A stretch of 64,000 bases of DNA from Polytrichum commune. Taxonomy: Eukaryota > Streptophyta > Polytrichopsida > Polytrichales > Polytrichaceae. Made by a program: the position numbers and the translations under genes. The stretch lies in contig OX485809.1 of the NCBI GenBank assembly GCA_950295325.1, positions 24,380,144 through 24,444,143 on the forward strand. Direction: 5' to 3'. This document shows, one piece after another, positions 34,331 through 45,143 of this stretch; positions within the stretch are counted from its first letter, which is position 1; every line of letters begins with the position of its first letter. The notes beneath the pieces were generated by a model. It did no database searches. It saw only the letters and a program-made list of their open reading frames with translations, and had not been told where the DNA came from.

Positions 34331-35743
34331 ATACCAAATGACGAGTCCGTTGCCAATGATGGAGTCCGAGAAATCGGGTTTTCGGGGTTGAGCTCGATCA
34401 GTTTAGTGTCTTTGGTTTGAGATTCATGGTTGTGGACCCTATTTGTGGGCATTTTGGCATTGGATTGGATTGGAAATCGTCACCTCTAGTGGGCAAAATG
34501 GAAACCACAAAGTTGTAATTCCAAGCCTCGGAAATAATGTTGGGATGAAAGAGGTATAAGGGGTCGACGTGGAAGATTTTTCTTTCTCTTTAAGTGATCG
34601 CATTTTGAGCAATTCGTCCAATCTCGTTGTGACACGTGTCTGTTTTTTTTACTTACCAGCTTTGTCGTATACCATTGAAATCAAATATATAGGTGTTCGA
34701 TTAAGAAGAGTGACCACATAATATCCACATTCCTTAGCTGATGACTTTGTTGATGCAGTTCGAAGCCTTGCAGCCGTATATTGAATACCAAGATTCAAGG
34801 ATCTCGTTGCTCTATCCAAATTCTTGAATTTCGATCTGCAAAGAAATTTCCATGACATGTTGACACTCTACTTCACTGGTCCTATGGCCCCAAAAGATTT
34901 GTTTTTTAGTGGAATTGTTGTGTCTAGCTTGAATGAGGTCACACGATTCTTTGGTGCATCTTGTCTTTTCAAGCACTAGAAGCATATGAGTCATTTGAGA
35001 TTGACCCGCGTCACTAGAAAATCTAGAAATTTGTCCCACATGAGCAGACAATATGCAAATTTACCACATTGTATTGTGTTTGAAAACCCTACCTACAAGA
35101 CACTTGTTAGATATACCTATAAAAAAAAAGAAACAAGGTCCCAAAAAATCACGAGACTTTCCTCCTCCTTCAACCGAAAGTGGTCCCAAAGTGATTCCAC
35201 TCCTTCATCAATTGTCGGTCCATCAAGTTTCACGATCGAAAACAAACTTACTAAGCTCCAAGATTGTTCAATTGCATGAACCTGGAATGACTTGTTCCAT
35301 TAAGATATACGCATGATCATAACCTAGCCATCATAACAGGAAGCAGTCATATGGTGGTCTCTTTGCAAAGAACGAGTATGTGCTTTAAAAACCTCGATAA
35401 AGTATGGTTGTTTGTGAAAAACTCCACGATACAAAACATGAGTGCTCCCCATAAATAAATAAAATCCCAAACATAAAAAAGGAGAATCATGCTCACCCGA
35501 TGATACAATGTAGTAAATCCACATAATGTAGCCGAGGAGCTCAGTAATGTTACAATATATATTGTGTGCTTAAAAGTCCAATTGAAAACACAAATGAACT
35601 AGCTAGCCTCCACATAAGACAAGTGACATCATAATGCCCACATGAAGCCTTATAAATGAGGAGATTATACGAATGATTAGAGAGTGTTTCCATAACTCCG
35701 AAGCACGTTTTCTGTGTGTAACTTATTAAGTGTTTGCAAATAA

Positions 35744-35803
<60 letters not shown>

Positions 35804-36025
35804 AGGCTTCCTTTATGAATGTCTTACAATGATGATGATGATGATAATTGAATGATGAGCGAGCACATTAATTACTTTCACAAAAATATTGATGGAGATT
35901 GTGTCATCATTTGGAACATATGGATGTCCAGTGCGTCGTGGAATAGTCATAAAGGGTTTTTTTTTTTTTTTTTTTAATCGGATGCAATGATATGTAATGA
36001 TACGTAGCAATGAGTGGTATGTGTA
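34331..36025. other. Intergenic with (GA)n
   Basis: No gene I can support. A reverse repeat-B relic lies at 34660-34735, a (GA)n microsatellite of about 50 bases at 35748-35799, and a T run at 35957-35975. The short frames at 35000-35310 have no recognisable domain. Confidence 0.5.
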
Positions 36026-36834
36026 AGGTCGAGGGTGTCAAAACAAACACCCCACCCAAAACCAACACCTATAAACGTCTCCCAATCACCAGCACTCTGC
36101 TACTTTGAACCGTTCCCCATGGAAAAGGAGTGCCCGGGCCCACGGAGTGACGGGTTTAGGTGCCATTAGTGGCACCGCTGCATGCCAGCATCCACTACAG
36201 TCTAACCTCGTTAATACGGCACTCATTCATACAACACCCTCGATATTACGACACATTTCTACCAGACCAAACTTTTTAAGCTCAAAACTCCCTCTTTTAT
36301 ACACGACTACGGCACTCGATAATGCGACGTTTAGAAAATCTCCTTTCTGTCATATTAAAGAGGTAGTTAATGCTAAAATACCTTTCATCCATGTTATGTA
36401 TACCTAAAATACATCCATTTTCACTTGGGAACTACTTGGAAACTTCACTTATCATTGGGAACTTAATGAGAATTGGGGTTACTAGTGTAATATGGACATG
36501 GTTAAGGTAGTGTAGAATGGACATGGATGATGTTGCTCCACCTATAATAAAGCTTAGTGATGTTAAATGGCATGCATCATTGTTGTCTAGTGTCCTATTA
36601 GAGAACTCTTTATATTTTGGTGTGAATGAAATAATTAGTTTTCAATATTTAGTAGGGAATATAGATAAGATGACAGTTCCTAACTAGGCAACACCAGAGA
36701 TCTTTGGACTCCTATTTCAAGAGTTCCTGAGAATATTTGTATTTGTTTGGAGTTATAATTTATTATTCCATACCATACAAGCCATATGTATGTGCAATAG
36801 CTTAAGTGTTGGTTTAAGCACCCTCTACCTTAAG
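36026..36834. mobile_element. TIR element family 5, copy 1
   Basis: Left end GAGGGTGTCAAAACAAACAC and right end GTGTTGGTTTAAGCACCCTC form an inverted repeat. The block GGCCCACGGAGTGACGG with GTGCCATTAGTGGCACC near 36140 is shared with 51225-51270. The CCATATGTATGTGCAATAGC block just before the right end is shared with 51857-51880. No coding capacity seen. A family 3 MITE sits inside at 36201-36366. Confidence 0.7.
36201..36366. mobile_element. MITE family 3, copy 2, nested
   Basis: A 166-bp inverted-repeat element: TCTAACCTCGTTAATACGGC at the left, TGTCATATTAAAGAGGTAG at the right. Same size and ends as 12889-13053. Confidence 0.7.
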
Positions 36835-36977
36835 TAAGAAGAGACGAACTCTTTAAGGAATTGCTTCCACACTTGTCTTCGAGTCTAATCATGTATGTTG
36901 ATATTGATGGTTCCTATTCAGAAGTTAAGGTTTTGAATCTCATGCTAAGGTAGATGGTGCTAAAACCAACACTTTAA
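36802..36977. mobile_element. Short TIR element sharing family 5 ends
   Basis: TTAAGTGTTGGTTTAAGCAC with CCTCTACCTTA at the left, and TAAGGTAGATGGTGCTAAAA with CCAACACTTTAA at the right, form a 31-bp inverted repeat around about 115 bp. Its left end is also the right end of the 36026-36834 element, so the two overlap or are alternative readings of one insertion. Confidence 0.72.
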
Positions 36978-39552
36978 TACATCTTCCGTTTTTTGATAAA
37001 TAAAATCCTAAATGTTTCTCATTAGCAGTTGAAAGAGGATTCCAATGCATCAAAGTATGTCTTATGTGAATTTTGTTATGAGAGCTCAAGTTGACCCATG
37101 CAGGATGTGTGTGTGTGGGGTTTGGGGGGGGGGGGAGGGGTATCCTTCTTCATGTTTTGTATGCACACGTGTTACCTAGGTATAACGGGATTATTATGCT
37201 AGAATCTAGAAGTTTTTTAGACCCTTGGATTGTAAATAATTGCACTTGGACTCATCTCTTTAAACACCCTTTGAATCTTGATTACTTGTAAATTTAAGAC
37301 CCTTGTTTTCCTAGGATGCTACGTTAGTTATAAATTTCCATGTATGACCTCAATTTCAAAACTATACAAACAATTCATAATCTATGGCCACATATCAAGC
37401 ACATGTATTTTGTGTTATCCACAATTATACACATAGAGGAATTTCCTCAAAATGGTTCAAACATGAGGCAAGTTCAACTTGGACCTCTCATACTTACCTC
37501 CTTTGGGCAATTAAGAGTTGAATGTCAAACAATGTTTGAGATGACTTAAGATAAAACTCTTTTAATGCTCAATTGTTGACGTTACTACTAGAATAATAAA
37601 ATAATAAAATAAAATGTTACAAATCACTTGAATATTACATGCATATGAATGAAAACTAAATTTGGCATCTTGACATGCCAGCAAATCATGTGTAAGGTAT
37701 GATTGCAAATATTCATAAACAACTCACAAGGCATCACGAGGTCTTACTTAATGAAAATCAGTCCCAGTGCTCAAAACTAACTTATGCAAAACACAGTTTG
37801 AGATATTTAATGCATGTATTTTTGTAAAAAAAAAGTAAAAAATTTCACCAATGGTAGAAATGATGGCGAGAAATACTTGATTTTGAATAGACTTTTTAGT
37901 TGGATTAACATAGGATTAATTTTAAATGGAAAGTAATAAAATAAGCTCAAACTATCAAATTTTTACCTCAACGCACACATATCCATAAACTATGAGATAG
38001 TGAAGTAACCAGGTTGTAATATCAATGACTTTCTACAAATCAAAGAATCTTTTTAGAAGAATTGGGTTATGAGAACCAGGAATTTCTTATAGCTAATAAA
38101 ATATTTCAAAAATAGAATAACCACACCAACATTAAACAAGACATTCATGAGCTCCAAAAATTACAAAGAAAATGATTATTATTCTATTTGAATTTGATAA
38201 TCATCTCGCACTAATTGCATGTTTCATGTCCTATATATGAGAAGTGGGTGCAGAGCCGAAAGTGTCCATTTAAGGTCGGTGTACCTTGTTTGGATTTGCT
38301 AATCACTTGTTTAACATCCTAGGGGAGTGGGAGTGATATTTACTTACTTATTTATATTTATATTTATAAATTAAGGTTTTTAAAAACCATCCGTATTAGG
38401 CCCACTTACCTTCTATCTGATACAGAAGGTGTAAGTTGTTGCAGTGTCATGATCCATGATGTTCAAAAGAGTAAAAGCTATTAAATTACAAAGCAATAAT
38501 TAATCATCCAAGTTCAACAAAGATATCATCCGTATGATTGCATGCATGTAAAGTTAAGAGAGTACAAACTTCTAACTTATTATTGACCATGCACATGATC
38601 ATCGAAGCCCTCTTTCTTTCACATTTACCTTGAAGTATGTGGGTCTTATGTAACCACTTTTCTTTATCGGACACCTATACTTTAAGTGTTATGTGGCAAG
38701 GTTTTTACATAACATTACTCATTTCCTTGGATGCGTTCCGTGGGGCCAGGTGTTGGGCAATATTTCTCCTTTAATTCCGGGATTCCCCGTTTACAGGGAG
38801 CATGCAGGGTGTCAACTGTGGAGTATTTGACAAGCAACTATAAATGTAGTTTTTTAAATACAACCTCTTTCTTTGGAAAGAAAGCATCATCTAGTTGCTT
38901 AATAATGTTATGTAGTTTGTAACAACTTCTCTTTTAATATAAACAAATGCTCTCCTCTAATTAAGTCATCTCAATTTTCAAAAAACACCCTCGACATTTT
39001 AACAACTAAGAATGGACACTAGAAAGGGAAGTGCAACAATGAGGTTGGATATTCCGCTCATATATATTGATCGTTCTCGCTTCAATCGTCAACATGGTTG
39101 GGAGGGCCTACATGTTCACTATATAGAGAATTAGAAATTTTGCATTGACCTCTTATATTTCAACTCCAATTCTTCAATTTGAATTCATAGTGTGCGTGAT
39201 TTGCAATTGCTAACTAGAAGAGACAATTCTCGATTTGATCCAATAATTGAAATTGCACGTGAAGTTGGAAGTGCCCACAACAGGGGGACCAACCCAAACT
39301 CCCATGATGAAGCAAGTTGAACTTACCATTGGTATTTCTTCACTGCACAGCTTGACCCTTTTGGCCCTAGAAAGTACAAGGACTTGCTCTTGGAAGGAAC
39401 AATCGTTTGTTGCCCCCTAGTTTGAATACTTCAACTTTGCAATACCCTTTTTGTTGAATCTTCTCAAATTTTGTGGAAATGAAGAGTATTTTCTTTCCAT
39501 ATCTTCGTCATGGAGTTGGCCCCCTCATACAAGTGGCCAATCTAAAATGAAT
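36978..39552. other. Intergenic, no gene seen
   Basis: AT-rich. A G run of 12 at 37124-37135, repeat-B relics at 38195-38270 and 38640-38710. No exon-like ORFs. Confidence 0.5.
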
Positions 39553-39705
39553 GTTTGTGATAGTGGGCTCAAATACCCTTGACATCAAGGGTGGTATAAA
39601 AGTCCCACGTTTGAATACTAGAATGCACCCCAGGTGATCAAGGGTCGAGCTCATATAAATCATTGAGCTTGACCCAGTGTGTGTATGTGAGATCAAATAA
39701 ATAAA
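39553..39705 (+). mobile_element. Probable tRNA-derived SINE
   Basis: A GGTGGTATAAAAGTCCCACG segment, a B-box-like CGTTTGAATACTAG (39610-39623) and ATGCACCCC resemble the 5' part of plant Au-type SINEs. The 3' end carries CAAATAAATAAA. The A box is poor. Confidence 0.45.
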
Positions 39706-41604
39706 GGTAGACATGTCTTATCTAAACACCAACCTTGTTCAAACACCTACTTTTGGGTGCGAAATGTTCACTATCCTCCTCTCAAATATACAAATTTGAT
39801 CTTACTCTAAGGATTCATAAGGTGCGGCTCATTCCCATGCTGACCACAACACCAACCCAACCAACCACTTTAGACACACCTATTTAACCGTTGAAAGAAA
39901 GTCGCATATACATACTCTTTGAAAATCAGTCACAAAGTGAGAGTGAGTCATGTTAATCTCATTCTTATAACACCGCAAGATTCGTACAAGATTTGGCTAA
40001 TTGACTGGGTAGTTTCCATGGATTTATTATTGCACGTCAAAAGAGGCCAAACCTCTTGGAAGTAACCGGAATAAGCTCGTCTACCATCACTAGAGTATGA
40101 AATAACCTAGAATATACGATGCGTTGTGGATAAGAATCGAGGACACAAAATGTACTCTCTCTCCCCCTCTCTCTCTCTCTCTTGATCGAGTCATGCATAA
40201 GTTTGATTCCTTCAACGAAATAAGCACCGTGGGTTGACAATATATAAAACTGTTCAAGTTGAAAATCCACTTCTTCTGTTTCGGTAACCATTCAACACTC
40301 TTCCTTTCGAACCCACATTTCCTGTGTGAATTGTGTGGCCTACTGTGTGATATTACACAGCCCCTAATGAAGTCACCGAAGAGTTCCATTATTTGTCCCA
40401 ATAAAGGTCTCCAAAAAGAGGCCCATTATAACCTCATCGGTGGCCAAACAAGCTCAGTTACAAAAGGTAACCGAGCCTAAATTTGCACCCAGTTATTCTA
40501 AGGTATTGAACATGCTATTCAGTACGAGTTGATTAGCGAATCCGAATCCAAGCCGCGACCATCCCTCCTCCTACTAATTTCTTGTGCTCATATGAAATGC
40601 ACTCTAAACTCCATAGTATCACACATGTGGCAACCACAGTGCACGTGATATTACGGAGTTTTGTAGTGTTAACATGGATGCATGATGCTAAAGATTTAGT
40701 GTAGCATGTGACATTATGGAATAACATAAAGGAGACGTGATGACAATTTGAATTCGTTCTCCCGTCATCTACGCTATTGTGGTCCACTCTACTTGGCATT
40801 CCCGGACGATGTGGCGGACACATGCACCAACATTCAACAAGTGGCAGAAGAAGAAGAAGAAGGTGACACTTCACATGTTGACACATGGCGCAATGCAAGG
40901 GTGTGGGTTGACTTCTTGGGTGGTTTGCTTTAATGACAAATTTTGTGATATAAGGGAGAGAAATGTGACAACAATAAGGAGCGAGATTCGAACTATGAAC
41001 ATCCGTTCCCTACAGTTTCGGGATACTAGAGAGTGTGTGACATTATGGAGGTTGATATTACGGAGTTTAAGGTGTATCTTACTGATAATCAACGTGAAAA
41101 TTTTCCCTTCTTCTTGTGATGACTATTGAACGTAGAACAATTAACTAATTTCGAGCACAGAGTCCAATCTCTATTAAACACATATCCCAGTGACGTCGAT
41201 CCAAAGACGCACACCTTAACCAGTCGCCCACTCAAATATAGGTGTCCGTTTAACACAAGTAACCGAAACAAACTACTTTTCCACATCCAAAGCCGTTGGG
41301 AGTAAGCGAGACTCAAAAGTTCGCCGCGCGCGCTCTTAAAGTCATTACTATGTTATATTTATATAGTAACTTGAGAGCGTGTTTCCTTTTTTCATGTATA
41401 CTATTTGCGGTGAGAGAGTTATAACTTCACCACGTCTTTCCAAACAGTAACCCACACTATCTGCATGGAAAAGGGTCCACACGAGGTCGTCAAGGTACAT
41501 CACTAGTTGCAATCACACTATGTATAGAATCTCATGGATTTTTATATATTATACTTATACATATATATATATACATATATTACACTTATATGCCTGCCTG
41601 CCAA
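39706..41604. other. Intergenic, no gene seen
   Basis: A (CT)n tract at 40160-40180, a GAA-rich tract at 40848-40862 and a reverse repeat-B relic at 41215-41290. (TA)-rich sequence at 41545-41585. Confidence 0.5.
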
Positions 41605-41910
41605 TGAACAGGAAGAACCGACATCCACACTGATTATACCCATTTAGTGTGTGTTACTATTCGGAGTTACACAGTGCAATAACGGCTTACTCAGGAGTCC
41701 ACTTTTTACAAACTAAAAAGTTCAATAGGTTGTTCAGACATCATAGAACATAAACGACTTTGCTTGCTGAAATATTACATTCTCATTGAATAGTCATGCC
41801 ACTGTGTAACTCCGAATAGTAACATGCACTACCAAGGATAATTGATGTAGTTACATATGAATTGCTTGAGTTTGAGAAATGAACTGGTTGGAGCTCGAGA
41901 CTTCAAAAAA
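41605..41910 (+). repeat. Dispersed repeat A, partial, with nested TIR insert
   Basis: Left of the insert: CAATGAACAGGAAGAACCGA; right of it: GTAGTTACATATGAATTGC and GAGTTTGAGAAATGAACTGG. Together these make the left half of repeat A, interrupted after the AACCGAC block by 41644-41830. Confidence 0.7.
41644..41830. mobile_element. MITE family 6, copy 1, nested in repeat A
   Basis: A 187-bp inverted-repeat element: TTAGTGTGTGTTACTATTCG with GAGTTACACAGTG at the left, CACTGTGTAACTCCGAATAG with TAACATGCACT at the right. Same ends and same position inside repeat A as 53446-53657. Confidence 0.82.
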
Positions 41911-41944
41911 AAAATTACCATTCGGTTAAGAGGAACAAAGTAGA

Positions 41945-42320
41945 GGCGCCCATAGCTAGCCACTTAAGAGATTCTCAGCTAGATATGGAGAAGTACAAGG
42001 CACGGCAAAATCTTCCTATGTAGGAAGATAGAAATTAGGAGTGATTTTACTCCTCAAATTGAAATCACTGTGAATATTTTCAAAGCCGAAAGTTGGCCCA
42101 AAACATATTACCAACGTCTAGAGCCTGCCGTAACCGCTCACTCCTCTCCCGACTTTAACACTCAAAACCAAGACATGTGTCATGACACAATTGGTTCCGG
42201 CCTAATCAGAATTAAGCTCAAAGCTGATCGAAACTCACTCCCGACCTAATCAAAATGTTGGTACCCTATAGATTGCCGATGAGCTCCTCATCGGGAATAT
42301 GCGCATCAACTATATACAGA
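41945..42320 (+). repeat. Dispersed repeat C, copy 2
   Basis: Matches 10390-10775 over its length (blocks listed there). It directly follows a truncated repeat A, whose right half is absent here. Confidence 0.75.
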
Positions 42321-43070
42321 ATATTCCCCAAATTACGCTAAAAAATCTGCTCCCTGCATCAAAAGAAAGAGAGAGAGAGAGCAAGCACTCACAATCGATC
42401 AATAATGGTGCGGGTCCAATTTAGTAATCTACTTGGATTCTTTAAAGAGGAGTATATCCTCTGCTCCGGTGATAATTTTCAACAGTACGTATAGTGGAAC
42501 TGGGACGTGTATTTTTTTGCTCATTTTGAGAAGTTAGTTTAGTACAGATTCACACACCATGTGCTGTGTGGGAAGTACACTTCCAATATAACCGACCAGG
42601 AGTACAGTGTAGAGTGTCTATGTATAGGCACTATTATTATTATTGTTGTTGTTGTTGTTGTTATTACGACTTCTCCCTTGACTCCTACTCTCTACACCGT
42701 TTACTGTGGCCTGAAAGAAACTGTGTAGTTGTGGTTCATTTGTGTATTGTGCGTGGGTTGAAATTTACGGTGGTTTGTGAATTGATAGATTCACATTGTA
42801 AACATTAAACGGTGAAGAACTAACAAGATGTTAGTATGTTAGTGTGGTTCTTATGCTCTACGTGATGTAGTTTTGTTTAGGGTATTATATTGATATCATG
42901 TAGCTAGAGTAACTAATGTTTTGTAGAAGAGTATTCATTCCATGTTCCTAGTTTTTGGAACATATGAATTTGGTGGGGGGGGGGAGGGAACATTACTGTG
43001 TAGGAACATACCTCTCTCATCCATCTAGCATAAACACTTGACTTCCTTCCTATAGGTTTGGGCTAGGGAA
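42321..43070. other. Intergenic, microsatellites
   Basis: (GA)n at 42368-42381, (ATT)4(GTT)5 at 42628-42663, and a G run of 10 at 42975-42984. No gene seen. Confidence 0.5.
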
Positions 43071-43309
43071 TTTTAATGTCTACGTAAACTCATCCAATGC
43101 ATGGGTGGAAACGCAATGAATTATATTATAGCATGGTAAATGGTTATTTATAGATTGTTTGACTCCGGAAATAGCACCAAAGACCCCAAATTAGTGTAGT
43201 GGAGTTGGGCTGGAATGAATTGGCCATCAAGCCTTATAGGGGACTTGCTTTTATTGTAGCCCCTTCATCCACAATGGATGAGTTTACATAGATGCCACGA
43301 ATCCCAAGC
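43071..43309. mobile_element. TIR element family 7, copy 1
   Basis: AATGTCTACGTAAACTCATCC at the left and GGATGAGTTTACATAGATGC with CACGAATCCC at the right are inverted repeats. The same end sequence bounds 56632-56870. Confidence 0.7.
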
Positions 43310-43564
43310 CGTAGGTTTGTGGCCGGTTCATCTCAAACGACTTGGACTACACTAAATTGGAGTCCTTGAAGCTAATTTCAATGTTGAATCAAACTTAAAA
43401 AGTGACCTATGGGCTACACACAATTTCACAACTTTTGTGTTGGATGAATGAGAGGTACAGTCGTATGCAATAACCCCCAAGCTCTCCTAGTATTGTGGGA
43501 TCAAAACTGGTGTAGGTCAAGAAAAGTTACACCGACCAAAATTATCATGGTATGACAAAATCAA

Positions 43565-43790
43565 TGAAGTACTGCTAGTTACGAATGAGCAGGTTGAGTT
43601 TGACAAACAACCGGTTGAAGTTAAAAGACATTCAAGAAGATTGCCGATCTTTTTTGAGGAATCCGTGGAATATACCTCAAATTCGTAAAGAAAAGCCGGA
43701 AGATCACAACATGTAACGGATTGGAGTTGGAAACACCAGGACTTGGACTGATTACACCCAGAAACCTCCCCAGACAGAAGACAAGATTAT
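43565..43790 (+). repeat. Dispersed repeat A copy
   Basis: Carries TGCTAGTTACGAATGAGCAG, AACCGGTTGAAG, GATCACAACATGTAACGG, GTTGGAAACACCAGGA and ACACCCAGAAACCTCCCC in the usual order; uninterrupted. Confidence 0.8.
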
Positions 43791-45143
43791 AGTGGGCCAC
43801 AGTAATAGGCGTACAAGAAAGTAATCGTAGCTAGGAATCCACTTCGCAGCTCCTTCCTTGAGCTATGAGGCCAAGTCTGCATTGCTGGGTTTGGGGGCCA
43901 TGTGGAGATTCAGGAGTCCAAAAGGTCAAAGAGAAAACTGAGAAGAGTTTGGACAAGTACTCTTTCCACCTTAAATTATTCCATTATTCTATTCCAGGGT
44001 GATCCGTGGCAGGCGTGATTTGGGGGATTGAATAGGAGAAACCTTCTTGCAAACCGCCACAATTCTCGTGGAAACAGGTAGGACTGTCCGGAGGACTTAG
44101 CCCAGTCAATTCTCATTCAACCCCAAATCTTGGGCTATTTCGCACCTTACAATTGATCTGTGGCCAATCTTTTAATGTATATAATGTTGACAACGGCATA
44201 ACAACGACAATAGCATAAACTTAACAATGAGTTTGATGAGCCAGCTGCCAATCTGAGTAAGCTCCAGCTCAAGCTCAAGATTGGAAGTTTGGTGGGCCAA
44301 GATAGCAGTTACAAGGTTCTGAGCCTAAGATGGTGGAGCTTTTGTATTCTCGAGGTTAGTTAGTCACCCGCTTTTTCTGGATATATATATTTTCTACAGG
44401 TTCAAGCTCACACTTGGAACTAGACTACCAAGTCTTAAGTTTGGGCATGAACTTTCACAAATCGATCTGATCCATTTGAGTGTACATATATCATCAAAGT
44501 GTCCAGACTCTTCATGCGAAACTTGGCCTATGAAACTCACAAGCTTTAAAGCTTGCTCTTCAGGCGATCAAGATTTCAATTCAGACATAAATGGCACTTT
44601 AACAGGGATCAACAGAAAGGGGTGGATCTGAATGATCTCCATGTCAAAAAAAATCGGTAACATGATGCCAAAGTTAGCAGATATCACATCTATGAATTAC
44701 ACCAATGGAAGATTCGGAATGAAATTTAGACAGATTCTTCTATCTATCTGCAACCAAGCCACAGAAGGGTTCCCATTTTGCCGGTCAAATTTCGACCTTC
44801 TCTCACTCTCGCTCTCTCTCTCGCTCGCTCTCACTGTCTCTACACCTGAGGCTCTTCTTCAACCTATGATCATCGTCACATTGTCTCTGCAGATATGACT
44901 TCCTACTCTCTGCCAACTCTTCTCCTACCTACTCAAACGAGGTTCAAACCGAGGGGGGGGGGGGAGGTATATAAAATTACAACAAGATGCATCGACCAAA
45001 GCACAAAAAGGCCCAACTACTGGTAAGTATGATTATGGGGGCCACTTCGACTCGAGATTTAACCACAACAAAAGAGTCGTCACATGCAAGAAAAAATTGC
45101 TCGCAGTTTTGGCTAGGTGTCCACTCTAAAGCACCTCGAAGCC
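43791..45143. other. Downstream flank of the MYB-CC gene
   Basis: No separate gene seen. (TC)n-rich sequence at 44800-44835 and a G run of 12 at 44953-44964. The last few hundred bases before 45144 are expected to be the 3' UTR of the minus-strand gene; no firm poly(A) signal was assigned. Confidence 0.45.

Noticed and set aside
35053-35316. 87-residue frame at 35 kb
   Set aside because: Looks mildly protein-like but overlaps another frame of equal length, with no domain or conserved motif.
40533-41129. Overlapping frames of 116-121 residues on both strands
   Set aside because: Arise around a GAA-rich tract; no recognisable motif on either strand.
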